Assembly: GCA_022800935.1 (NCBI GenBank)
Contig: JAAWRH010000005.1
Location: forward strand, 62,001-126,000
Length of the DNA: 64,000 nucleotides
DNA from: Oscillospiraceae bacterium
GTDB lineage: Bacteria; Bacillota; Clostridia; Oscillospirales; Ruminococcaceae
Direction: 5' to 3'
The notes under the pieces are model-generated. The model worked only from the letters and a program-made list of their open reading frames with translations, ran no database searches and had not been told where the DNA came from. Positions 17,627 through 25,853 of this stretch are shown here, piece by piece. Position 1 is the first letter of the stretch. Each line of letters opens with the position of its first letter. Both the position numbers and the translations under genes were made by a program.

Positions 17627-19476
17627 TCTGCTGCCTCCTCACTCAGGGTTTTCTCCTTGTAATATTTTGCCTGCATTTCAAACAGTTCGCAGTATTTCCC
17701 CTTTAATGCAAGCAGGCTTTCATGGGTGCCTTCTTCGCAGATTGCCCCGTTGTCCATCAAAATTACCCTGTCGCAGAAGCTGGTGCTTGCCAGCCGGTGG
17801 GAAATAAAGAGGGCTGTCTTTCCATCGCTGAACCGGCTGTAATTCTGGTACATCTCGCTTTCCGCAATGGGGTCAAGGGCGGCTGTCGGTTCGTCCAGAA
17901 CCAGGAGCGGGGCGGATTTATACAGGGCGCGTGCCAGCAGAAGCTTTTGCGTCTCCCCGCCGGAAAATTCAATCCCATCATCGAAAATCTCCCGCCCGTA
18001 TTGGCTGTTTATCCCCTGGGTAAGCTGCCGGACTTTATCCCAAAGCCCGGCGGATTTCAGGCTTTGTTCTACTTTTGCAGAATCCAGCTTTTCCGCTGTA
18101 GTTTCTGCCACAATTTCCCCAATGGAAGCGGGCAGGGTGCTGTACTGCTGGAACACTGCTGAAATCAGCCTGTAATATTCCGGGCGGTTGTATTCCCGGA
18201 TATCCACGCCGTCATATAATACCTGTCCGCCCGTGGGATCGGTCAGGCCGCAGATGAGCTTGACCAGGGTGGTTTTGCCTGCCCCGTTTAATCCTACAAT
18301 GGCGAGATGTTCGCCGGGAGTGATTTTCAGGCTGAAATGGTGCAGGGTATCTGTTTCTGCCCCTTCGTATTTGTAACTGATATTTTTCAGTTCTATCTCT
18401 TTGGGAAGTCCGTCAGCCGGGAGCGGCCTGCCGCCTTCCCTGCGGTAAGTATCGGGGTATTCCAGATAGGAACGGTAATAGTTTACTGTCAGGTTCCACT
18501 GATTCAGCTCGGACAGCTTGGAAAAAAGGCTGTCCAGCCAGGAGGAAAACCCCGTTATCACGCCGAAATACAACACGAAATCCGCGACAGTAATTTGTCC
18601 CCGCCAAATCAAAGCTATCAAATACAGATATGCGGCAGCCTCCCGAACCAGGGACGCCCCGCCCCCATAGACCGCGTTTCCAAAGAGTTTTCGGGTCAAT
18701 TTCCGGTACCATCCGGCAAGGCCGTCCATGTTTTTGTTATAAATATCGGAAAACCATTTTGCCATACGGTAAAGCCGGATATCCTTGGCAGGACGGAGTT
18801 CCCCGGCGTTGTCCGAAATATAGTCCATCCGCTGCTTATAACGAAATCTTTCCTCGTCCTGTCCATTCATCCACCGGATGATTCTCCTGTTGAGAAGGTA
18901 CCCGATGGAGGCCGAAGCTACCAAAAATACAACTACCAGAATATGGAGCCGGGAGAGGATAGACCAATATACCGACAGACCCAGTATACCGGTTAGCAGG
19001 TCGGGCAGAGTGGAATATATACTTATCAGTGGCGAGCGGTTATTAACACAGGCGTGTAAGCCTTCTGACTGTAATTTTCTGAATGTCCCATTTTCCTGGT
19101 TGCTGTAATCTGTGGTCAATCCCTTTTTCACATAAGAAGTGAGATAAATGTCCAATAATACAAATCTCCGATGACTGATATATCGTGTAAGAAACTGGCT
19201 TGCAGAGGACAAAAGGGCAATACCGCCCGTAAAGGCAAGCACCACTATAACCAGTTCCCGCAGGCTGTTCCCAAAAGACACCCTGTCCAATACCACTTTC
19301 GGCAGGTAGGTTGTCAAAAGTGGGAGCGTCACATTGACCGCAACCAGCAGAACACACCATACCAAAATGGAAAAGCGAACCTTGGCGGTGTTGCAGATAC
19401 AGTACCAGATATTTTTTACTGTTGAATAATGGGTGCGGTTTAATTCATCGTTGACTGGCTGTTTTTTTACTTTCAT
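17623..19476 (-). CDS. ABC half-transporter, permease-ATPase fusion (copy A1)
   Basis: 617 residues: basic N terminus, membrane domain at about 35-325, ATPase with Walker A GLNGAGKTT, signature FSGGETQK, Walker B LVLDEPTAALDP and H-loop ISHRLAS. First gene of the four-gene transporter run. The 94-bp gap upstream holds a terminator for the kinase gene and a TAGAAT that might be a -10 box. The start at 19476 follows GGGAGG by about 9 nt. Confidence 0.9.
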   Translation of the reverse strand: MKVKKQPVNDELNRTHYSTVKNIWYCICNTAKVRFSILVWCVLLVAVNVTLPLLTTYLPKVVLDRVSFGNSLRELVIVVLAFTGGIALLSSASQFLTRYISHRRFVLLDIYLTSYVKKGLTTDYSNQENGTFRKLQSEGLHACVNNRSPLISIYSTLPDLLTGILGLSVYWSILSRLHILVVVFLVASASIGYLLNRRIIRWMNGQDEERFRYKQRMDYISDNAGELRPAKDIRLYRMAKWFSDIYNKNMDGLAGWYRKLTRKLFGNAVYGGGASLVREAAAYLYLIALIWRGQITVADFVLYFGVITGFSSWLDSLFSKLSELNQWNLTVNYYRSYLEYPDTYRREGGRPLPADGLPKEIELKNISYKYEGAETDTLHHFSLKITPGEHLAIVGLNGAGKTTLVKLICGLTDPTGGQVLYDGVDIREYNRPEYYRLISAVFQQYSTLPASIGEIVAETTAEKLDSAKVEQSLKSAGLWDKVRQLTQGINSQYGREIFDDGIEFSGGETQKLLLARALYKSAPLLVLDEPTAALDPIAESEMYQNYSRFSDGKTALFISHRLASTSFCDRVILMDNGAICEEGTHESLLALKGKYCELFEMQAKYYKEKTLSEEAAE

Positions 19477-19521
19477 AGAATTGAGCCTCCCTTCGCCTGT
19501 ATTCTACCACAAAACGTTCCC

Positions 19522-19566
19522 AAAAAGAAAATTCGTGCACCAACTGCGTCTGTCAGTACACGAATT
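19522..19566 (-). terminator. Terminator between kinase gene and ABC operon
   Basis: Arms AATTCGTG / CACGAATT extended by ACTG/CAGT, followed on the minus strand by TTTTCTTTTT. It should separate the kinase transcript from the transporters, at least in part. Confidence 0.7.
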
Positions 19567-19570
19567 GCAA

Positions 19571-20233
19571 TTATTCAATAGCAGGAACCAGGAATTCCGA
19601 GGTAAAGGCCCCTTCTTCGCTGTTGTATTTGCACCAGCCGCCGTGCTCCTCCAGGATGGCCTCCGCCCGCCGCAGCCCAAAGCCATGGAACCCCCTCTTT
19701 GGGGACAGGAAAAATTTTCCGGTCTTCTGCTTCTTCTCTCCAGCGGAGTTGAGCATGGAAAAATAGAGCATCTTCCCCTTCATGGACATATACAGCCGGA
19801 TAAAACGCCCTCCAGGGCATCCGTCCGGGATGCCCTGGCAGGCTTCGATGGCGTTGTCCAGCAGATTTCCGACGATGATGCTCAGCTCTGTATCGTTTAT
19901 GGTAAGGGAATCCGGGACAACCGCCTTTACCGTAACCGCGATGTTCTCCTTCTTGGCCTGGGCGATTTTTGCCGACAATATCGCGTCCAGGGAAACATTT
20001 CCGGTTTTCAGCAGGGTGTCCACATTCATTAACTGGTGGTCGAGCTCCTCAATATAGGCCAGGGCGCGTTCAGTTTCCCCGGCTTCCAACTGTCCCTTCA
20101 GGGTTTGGAGATGGTGGTGGAAATCGTGCTTATAGCCCCGCATTTCCGTATAGATGCTCTTTACCTCCCCCAGATGCCGCTTTGACTGCTCTATCTGGTA
20201 TTCCACCAGCTTTAGGTAGGTTTTCTTTCTCAT
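19571..20233 (-). CDS. GHKL histidine kinase lacking a membrane sensor
   Basis: 220 residues, only the cytosolic kinase part of an AgrC/VirS-like sensor: H-box YKHDFHHH with His36, N-box NLLDNAIEA at 123-131, and a G-box around FHGFGLRRAEAIL. No transmembrane helix is present, although such kinases normally carry five to seven N-terminal ones. GGAAGG lies 8 nt before the ATG at 20233, so this short form looks like a real start and not a broken gene. No response regulator is adjacent. It lies 30 bp downstream of the WYL pair in the same direction. Confidence 0.8.
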   Translation of the reverse strand: MRKKTYLKLVEYQIEQSKRHLGEVKSIYTEMRGYKHDFHHHLQTLKGQLEAGETERALAYIEELDHQLMNVDTLLKTGNVSLDAILSAKIAQAKKENIAVTVKAVVPDSLTINDTELSIIVGNLLDNAIEACQGIPDGCPGGRFIRLYMSMKGKMLYFSMLNSAGEKKQKTGKFFLSPKRGFHGFGLRRAEAILEEHGGWCKYNSEEGAFTSEFLVPAIE

Positions 20234-20262
20234 GTTGACAGCCTTCCTTATCTTAGCTGTAT

Positions 20263-21297
20263 TCAGGACAGGCCGGTCCGCTCCAGCCTCCTGGCCTGCA
20301 TCGCAACCCGTTCCTTTACCTGCTTCAAAAAATACGGAGGCCCCAGTACCCTTACCACCGGCCCAAACCCCAGAATGCGGATCAGAACCTCCGTCTCGTC
20401 CGACCTGGGATACCATATCTTTACCCGGCAGCATCCGTTGGGCTCCATCCAGGATTCCTTTTCAAAGGTGGAAAACTCCACCAGAAACCGCTCGATGCCG
20501 TTGCGCTCCGGAGAAATCTCCACCTCCGCCGGTTCCGCGCATTTTTGCCGGGCAATCCACTGACGGAGCAGCCCCAGCTCCTTCTTTTTGTCCTGTTCGC
20601 AAACCTCCGCCCTGGGGAACGCCTCCAGTATCCGCCCCAGGTTGATCACTGCATACCCCGCAAACCTTCCGTGATTCAGCCGCTTGCAGTAGACGCGGAA
20701 TTTGTCGTCCTTTTCGGAGAATTCCAGTTGGAGGGGGATGTAAACGCCTCTGTGGGTGCGGGATACCTCCATTCCCCCGTGGGGCCCGGCCTGGAAACGG
20801 ATTTCCAGGGCGCGCCCCTCCTCCAGGGCCGTGAGGACCCTCCGGAATATTTTCTGATAGGCGGAGGAATCATAGGGGTCGCCGTCCAGATAGCGGTCAA
20901 AATACCGGAAATCCCCCTGGCGGTACAGCGGCGCAACCCCTTCCAGGGCCTTTTCCAGTCTGCCCAAAAGCTCGCGGGAGAGGAACAGGGGAGCCCGCGG
21001 GTCGGAAATGGCAGCGGAAAGCCACTGACGCTCCAGCAGCGTGACGGGCCTTTTGACCGGGCGGCCCAGGCGGCTTTTCCACCGGACCGGCTGTCCCTCC
21101 TGGAAAAGCTGTTCCAGAAAGGGCCAGCCGTCCTCTCCCAGCAGCTTGGGGAGAAGATAGACGGAGGTTTCCCCAAAGCCCGTCCGCCCGGCAAGCCGGA
21201 CAATCTTCTCCCGTGTCAGACCCTCCTGCCCGCAGAGGCGCAGCAGCTGATAGACCATCTGATAGTACGCTCCGAACACCTCCGAAAACAGTTCCAT
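20263..21297 (-). CDS. WYL-domain regulator (second of a pair)
   Basis: 344 residues. The central-to-C-terminal part has the WYL-fold layout (ALEIRFQAGPHGG, GVYIPLQLEFSEKDDKFRVYCKR, YAVINLGRILEAFPR) followed by a WCX-like C-terminal domain ending LLERTGL-like. No clear N-terminal winged helix is obvious. WYL proteins bind small or nucleic-acid ligands and often act as transcription factors. GGAGGGG lies 6 nt before the ATG at 21297, right at the end of the first WYL gene, so the two are coupled. Confidence 0.8.
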   Translation of the reverse strand: MELFSEVFGAYYQMVYQLLRLCGQEGLTREKIVRLAGRTGFGETSVYLLPKLLGEDGWPFLEQLFQEGQPVRWKSRLGRPVKRPVTLLERQWLSAAISDPRAPLFLSRELLGRLEKALEGVAPLYRQGDFRYFDRYLDGDPYDSSAYQKIFRRVLTALEEGRALEIRFQAGPHGGMEVSRTHRGVYIPLQLEFSEKDDKFRVYCKRLNHGRFAGYAVINLGRILEAFPRAEVCEQDKKKELGLLRQWIARQKCAEPAEVEISPERNGIERFLVEFSTFEKESWMEPNGCCRVKIWYPRSDETEVLIRILGFGPVVRVLGPPYFLKQVKERVAMQARRLERTGLS

Positions 21298-21298
21298 T

Positions 21299-22603
21299 TT
21301 ATTCCCCTCCTTCTCCGTCTCCATAAAGCTCCTCCATCCGCTTCATGTCCCGGTAAAAGCGCTGTATCACCTGGCGGTTGCTGCCGTCCAACTTGCAGAT
21401 GCGCCCCGTAAAGGACTTGACCCACTCCATCAGCTCGTTGGTGTCCGCCGTTTCGATGGAATAGCGGAAGCGGTTGACCCCCACCTGTTGGATTTCGCCG
21501 CCCCGGCCCTCCCGCATCAGGCGGTTGAGGATGTACTTCTCCCGTTTTTCGTCGATGTACAGCTCCATGGAGAAGTATTCCCTTCTGGGCCGCCAGGAGA
21601 TGCTGGCCCCCCAGGCGGCATTTAGGCTTTCCTCCGCGTAAAGCCGGAGCTGTTCCAAAAACTCCGGCGGGCAGGGCCCCAGAATTTTGGCCGAGCGGAT
21701 GTAGTCCAGCCGAAAGGAGTGGAGCTTTTTCCGCTTATCCCCGTAGAGGACCAGGTACCTCCGCCCGGTCTGGACGCTGACCAGAATCGCCACCGGCACA
21801 CCCGTACACACAAGGGGGCGGGGATCCCTTTGGCTCCTCTGGCGGCGGCTGTAGTTGACAACCTCCATCAGGGATTTCGAGGCGATTCCCTCGATGATGG
21901 AAAGGAGCAGGTTGTCGTCCAGGGTGTGGGAAAGGAAGTGGTGTTTAAACCGGATGTGGGGGTTGGAATAACCGCCCCGCTCCATCAGATAGCTCCCCGC
22001 CGCGCCGAAGGGGAGTACCTCCGAGAAAAAAGCCAGAAAATCCTCCATCTCTCCCCGGCGCTCCTCCAGCAGCGCGGAGAGCTCCTCTGCCTCCCGGTTC
22101 AGGCGGTAGCAGAGGGATTTCCCGTGTTTTTCGCTCGCCAGCAGACAGAGCCCCTTCTCCAGGCTTTCGTATTCCCGAAGCTTTCCCCGGACCGTCTGGA
22201 CGTCAAAGCAGAGGCCGTACCGCTGTGAGAGAAGGTCGGTGAGCTGCCCCGCCGTCCAGCCCTCCTCTTGAGGAGGTTCAAGGGCAGAGAGGGCCTCCAG
22301 CAGATAAAAGTGCAGGATGATATCATTGTCGGTAAAGCTTTTGCTGCGGTAGGCCTGGTAAAAGGGGTTGCGCTCCAGGGCGGCAGATTCCATGGAAAGC
22401 CAGACCCTTTTTCCCCTTCCGCCCTCCCGAAGGCGGAAGCACATATAATCCCCCAGATAGGATTCTATCCGGCGGCGTTCGTTGTCATAGGTGCGCAGGC
22501 TTGCCTCCTCCCGGTCGGAGCGGGTTTTGCAGCCGTAGATAAAAAAGTCGCGCATATAGCCGCGGATGCGGTCAAAGCTTTTGATCAGCTCCTGAAAGGG
22601 CAT
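21299..22603 (-). CDS. WYL-domain regulator (first of a pair)
   Basis: 434 residues. N-terminal region with a DNA-binding-like helical part (SFTDNDIILHFYLLEALSAL and DLLSQRYGLCFDVQTVRGKLREYESLEKG look like a winged helix at about 90-150), then a WYL domain (RPLVCTGVPVAILVSVQTGRRYLVLYGDKRKKLHSFRLDYI) and a C-terminal WCX-like domain. It overlaps the GNAT gene by 32 bp and abuts the second WYL gene. It may heterodimerise with its neighbour; targets could include the downstream kinase and ABC genes, but no operator was identified. Confidence 0.82.
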   Translation of the reverse strand: MPFQELIKSFDRIRGYMRDFFIYGCKTRSDREEASLRTYDNERRRIESYLGDYMCFRLREGGRGKRVWLSMESAALERNPFYQAYRSKSFTDNDIILHFYLLEALSALEPPQEEGWTAGQLTDLLSQRYGLCFDVQTVRGKLREYESLEKGLCLLASEKHGKSLCYRLNREAEELSALLEERRGEMEDFLAFFSEVLPFGAAGSYLMERGGYSNPHIRFKHHFLSHTLDDNLLLSIIEGIASKSLMEVVNYSRRQRSQRDPRPLVCTGVPVAILVSVQTGRRYLVLYGDKRKKLHSFRLDYIRSAKILGPCPPEFLEQLRLYAEESLNAAWGASISWRPRREYFSMELYIDEKREKYILNRLMREGRGGEIQQVGVNRFRYSIETADTNELMEWVKSFTGRICKLDGSNRQVIQRFYRDMKRMEELYGDGEGGE

Positions 22604-23138
22604 GGTATCCCGTCCTTATCTCCAGATGGCAGTCACAGGGCTCCAGTTCATATAAATGGGGGTCTATCTCCTTCGCTTCCACACAGCCCATGCGGCGGTA
22701 GAACCGCTGGGATTCCTCCGAGGAGTGGGCGGAGATATACAGCTTTTCGATTTTTTGCTCCCGCCCATAGGCGCAAGCCAGCTCCATCAGGCGGGTTCCC
22801 AGGCCCTGGCTGCGGAAACGGGCATCGGTGTACAGATAGTGGAGGACCAGGTATTGCAGGCGGGAACCGATAGGCTCCCCCTCCACGGCGGCAAAGGCGG
22901 CGGGACAGTCCGCCCCTTCGGGGAAGGCGGCAAAGACCGCCCCGTTTCCCGCAATGCGCTTTAGTCCAAGCGACGTCCGGCGCAGCTCCTCCGCATCCCA
23001 CTGTTCGGTAAAGGCGATGGGCAGCAGCTTCCATTGGTTTTCCTGTTTGCGCCAGCAATGGGTGACTTTTTGGAAGCGGTCAAAGCGGTCGAGAAATCCG
23101 GCGTCTATTTGTTCGGGGAGCATTTGAACATACTGCAA
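22572..23138 (-). CDS. GNAT-family N-acetyltransferase
   Basis: 188 residues. Acetyl-CoA binding segment FRSQGLGTRLMELA at about 108-121 and the C-terminal SSEESQRFYRRMGCVEAKE are standard GNAT features. Start is a TTG at 23138 with AGGAGG 8 nt upstream; an ATG five codons later is the alternative. First gene of the GNAT-WYL-WYL-kinase run. Acceptor unknown. Confidence 0.85.
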   Translation of the reverse strand: MQYVQMLPEQIDAGFLDRFDRFQKVTHCWRKQENQWKLLPIAFTEQWDAEELRRTSLGLKRIAGNGAVFAAFPEGADCPAAFAAVEGEPIGSRLQYLVLHYLYTDARFRSQGLGTRLMELACAYGREQKIEKLYISAHSSEESQRFYRRMGCVEAKEIDPHLYELEPCDCHLEIRTGYHALSGADQKL

Positions 23139-23204
23139 CTTTGTTTCCTCCTGTCTGTCCTGTTTCCACGGGCGGGTTTGTATATCCGTATATTTGATAT
23201 GTCC

Positions 23205-23233
23205 ATTATAACGTCAATTCAACCCCGCTTCAA
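23205..23233 (-). promoter_or_regulatory. Promoter of the GNAT-WYL-WYL-kinase run
   Basis: On the minus strand TTGAAG (23228-23233), 17-bp spacer, TATAAT (23205-23210), about 65 nt before the TTG start. Confidence 0.75.
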
Positions 23234-23255
23234 GAACTTTTTAAAGGGCGGCGTA

Positions 23256-23284
23256 TTGACAGGAAAACCGGACAGGAGTAAACT
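23256..23284 (+). promoter_or_regulatory. Promoter of the vanRS-like operon
   Basis: TTGACA (23256-23261), 17-bp spacer, TAAACT (23279-23284). Divergent from the promoter at 23205-23233, so both runs share a 200-bp control region. Confidence 0.7.
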
Positions 23285-23341
23285 TGAAAAACAGGGGACA
23301 TATGGAGACTCCCTCAGTACCCGTCCCAGGGAGGAAAGAGA

Positions 23342-24070
23342 ATGACCAACGAAGAAATACTGATTGTCGATGACGAGGCCGCCATCGCGGACCTGGTAGA
23401 GGTCTACCTGAAAAACGACGGCTACACCGTGCGAAAATTTTATAACGCCTCCGATGCCCTCCGCTATGCCCAGTCGGAGGACGCCCATCCCGACCTGGCC
23501 ATCCTGGACGTGATGCTCCCGGATATGGACGGCTTCGCCCTCTGCCAGAGGATACGGGAAACCCACCTGTATCCCATTATCATGCTCACCGCCAAGGTGG
23601 AGGATATGGACAAGATCATGGGCCTGACCATGGGGGCGGACGACTATATCACCAAGCCTTTTAATCCCCTGGAGCTGCTGGCAAGGGTCAAGACCCAGCT
23701 CCGTCGCTATAAACGGTATAACCAGGGAAGTCAGGGTCCGGCTGACGCGCTGGCCCAGCGGGAGGCGGAGGAGATTGAGATCAACGGCCTTTGTATCTCC
23801 AGACTGACCCATCAGTGCCGCCTTTACGGGGAGGAGCTTTCCCTAACCCCCACTGAATTTTCCATTCTCTGGCATCTATGCGAGCACAGGGGAACGGTAG
23901 TGACCAGCGAAGCGCTGTTCGAGGCGGTGTGGGGTGAAAAGTACTTTGACAGCAACAACACCGTCATGACCCATATCGCCCGCCTGCGGGAGAAGATGCA
24001 CGAGCGGGGACGCAATCCCAAATTCATCAAAACGGTCTGGGGGGTGGGGTACACCATTGGGGAAAAATAA
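23342..24070 (+). CDS. VanR-like response regulator (OmpR family)
   Basis: 242 residues. Receiver domain with Asp10/Asp11, phospho-acceptor Asp56 in LAILDVMLP and Lys105 in ADDYITKPF; C-terminal winged helix with SLTPTEFSILWHLCEHRG and IKTVWGVGYTI. The text closely follows VanR of vancomycin-resistance clusters. Starts with ATG behind GGGAGGAAAGAG. The kinase gene overlaps its end. No vanH, vanA or vanX genes are nearby, so a role in vancomycin resistance is not supported. Confidence 0.92.
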   Translation: MTNEEILIVDDEAAIADLVEVYLKNDGYTVRKFYNASDALRYAQSEDAHPDLAILDVMLPDMDGFALCQRIRETHLYPIIMLTAKVEDMDKIMGLTMGADDYITKPFNPLELLARVKTQLRRYKRYNQGSQGPADALAQREAEEIEINGLCISRLTHQCRLYGEELSLTPTEFSILWHLCEHRGTVVTSEALFEAVWGEKYFDSNNTVMTHIARLREKMHERGRNPKFIKTVWGVGYTIGEK

Positions 24071-25211
24071 GAGAAGGAAACGGTATCGCACACACATCGC
24101 CAACCGGCTTTTGGTGCAGTATGTGGCGGCACTGTGCGCGTATGTGATGCTGCTGGCGGTGGGGTTGATTGCGGCCTATGAGATAAGCATGATGATTCCC
24201 TGGAAGCCGGGGCCCATGTATTATCTGCTGTCATGGGTGAAGGAATATCTTTTGTTCTGGATACTTTTCGGTCTGGGCCTGGGGTGGCTGGTTATCAGCT
24301 ATTTTTTCCTGGCCAGGCCCTTACGGTATTTGGATGAGGTGCTGTCCGCCGCCGAAAGGCTGGCCCATCCGGACGAAACCCCCATCCATCTGTCCGACGC
24401 CATGGAAAAGGCGGAGAACGAGCTAAACCAGATACGCCAGCAGGCCCTTTTCCATGCCAGGGCCGCCAAGGAGGCGGAGCAGCGGAAAAACGATATGATT
24501 ATGTACCTTGCCCATGACCTGAAAACCCCGCTGACCAGCGTGATTGGCTATCTCTCCCTTTTGAAGGAAGAGCCGGAGCTCCCCGCTCAGACGCGGGAGC
24601 ACTACACCGGGGTGGCGCTGGAAAAGGCGGAGCGGCTGGAGGAGCTGATCAACGAGTTCTTTGAGATTACCCGCTTCAACCTCACCCACATGGAGCTGGA
24701 GAAAGCCCGCGTGGACCTTGCGCTGATGCTGGAGCAGATTGTCAGCGAGTTCCAGCCTATGCTCCAAGAAAAGGAGCTGACCTGCCGCCTCCAGCTTACC
24801 AGGCCCCTGATGTTCGATTGTGACCCGGACAAGATGGCCAGGGTGTTCGACAATCTGCTGCGCAACGCGTGCAGCTACAGCCTGGAGGGGAGCGAAATCC
24901 AGATCACCGGGACCCTGGAAGAGGGGAAAATACGCCTTGTCTTTGTCAACGAGGGCAGGGAAATCCCCCAGGAGCGGCTGGACCGCGTCTTTGAGCAGTT
25001 TTTCCGGCTGGACGCCTCCAGAAGTACGGGGAACGGTGGGGCGGGATTGGGCCTTGCCATCGCCAAGGAGATTGTGGAGCTGCACCAGGGGAGCATCCGG
25101 GCGGAGAGCAGCGGTCATACCATTTCCTTTGTGCTGGAGCTGCCGGGATCGGAGATTCCGGCGGAGGCCCCCAAAAGCATTGCCGGGAAGGGAGAAATCA
25201 CTGATGAGTAA
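24057..25211 (+). CDS. VanS-like sensor histidine kinase
   Basis: 384 residues. Two transmembrane helices at about 18-42 and 62-86 with only a short outer loop, HAMP-like linker, H-box LAHDLKTPLTSVIGYL with His153, N-box near DNLLRNACSYS, G-box GGAGLGLAIAKEIVELH. The small sensor loop suggests detection within or next to the membrane, as proposed for VanS. Start is probably the TTG at 24057 inside the end of the regulator gene. It pairs with the preceding regulator and overlaps the next gene by 8 bp. Confidence 0.9.
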   Translation: MGKNKRRKRYRTHIANRLLVQYVAALCAYVMLLAVGLIAAYEISMMIPWKPGPMYYLLSWVKEYLLFWILFGLGLGWLVISYFFLARPLRYLDEVLSAAERLAHPDETPIHLSDAMEKAENELNQIRQQALFHARAAKEAEQRKNDMIMYLAHDLKTPLTSVIGYLSLLKEEPELPAQTREHYTGVALEKAERLEELINEFFEITRFNLTHMELEKARVDLALMLEQIVSEFQPMLQEKELTCRLQLTRPLMFDCDPDKMARVFDNLLRNACSYSLEGSEIQITGTLEEGKIRLVFVNEGREIPQERLDRVFEQFFRLDASRSTGNGGAGLGLAIAKEIVELHQGSIRAESSGHTISFVLELPGSEIPAEAPKSIAGKGEITDE

Positions 25212-25845
25212 AAAAGAGAGAACCCTGTCGCCTGCCGAACGGAAGCGAAAGGAACAGTTTCAGGTAACCTGTGAGGAGATGGAGGGGAAGGGGTACCGGC
25301 GAAAGGACCTGACCGTCGGAGTTCTGAGGGCCAACGTCATGTCGCTGATTGTGATGCTTCCCTTTGTGGCGCTGGCCGGATGGGTTTACCTTGCCGTCAA
25401 TCCCCTTGGCTCCTTTTCCATTAAAATCAGCTTTGGGGGATACGGGATTTTCCTGCTTGCCCTTATCATTCTTGTGATAACTCATGAGGGGATACACGGC
25501 CTGACCTGGGGCCTGTTTGCCCAGGGGCATTTCCGCTCCATTCAGTTCGGCGTGATATGGAAGTCCCTCACCCCCTACTGCACCTGTTCCGCGCCCCTGA
25601 AAAGATGGCAGTATCTGCTGGGCGGTGCCATGCCCACGCTGATATTGGGCTTTGGACTGGCAGCGGTTGGAATCGGGCTGGGGAGCTTCTGGATATTCGT
25701 GACAGCGCAGCTGATGGTCCTTTCCGGTGGGGGAGATTTTTTCATCATGTTAAAGCTTATGCTGTACCGTCCCACGGGCCAGGAGGCGCTGTACTTTGAC
25801 CATCCCTATGAGTGCGGGCTGGTTGTCTTTGAAAGAGACAGGTGA
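25204..25845 (+). CDS. DUF3267 membrane protein, putative zincin peptidase
   Basis: 213 residues with four hydrophobic segments (about 45-66, 78-96, 138-158, 160-180). The second carries HEGIH at 94-98, an HExxH zinc site inside the membrane region, as in DUF3267 proteins. Translation is coupled to the kinase gene by overlap. A VanRS-like pair leading into a membrane zincin suggests the peptidase answers the same envelope signal; that is inference. The substrate is unknown. Confidence 0.85.
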   Translation: MSKKERTLSPAERKRKEQFQVTCEEMEGKGYRRKDLTVGVLRANVMSLIVMLPFVALAGWVYLAVNPLGSFSIKISFGGYGIFLLALIILVITHEGIHGLTWGLFAQGHFRSIQFGVIWKSLTPYCTCSAPLKRWQYLLGGAMPTLILGFGLAAVGIGLGSFWIFVTAQLMVLSGGGDFFIMLKLMLYRPTGQEALYFDHPYECGLVVFERDR

Positions 25846-25853
25846 CAGAAAAA

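Noticed and set aside
23342-25211. Vancomycin resistance locus
   Set aside because: Only VanR- and VanS-like proteins are present; no vanH, ligase, vanX or vanY gene lies nearby.
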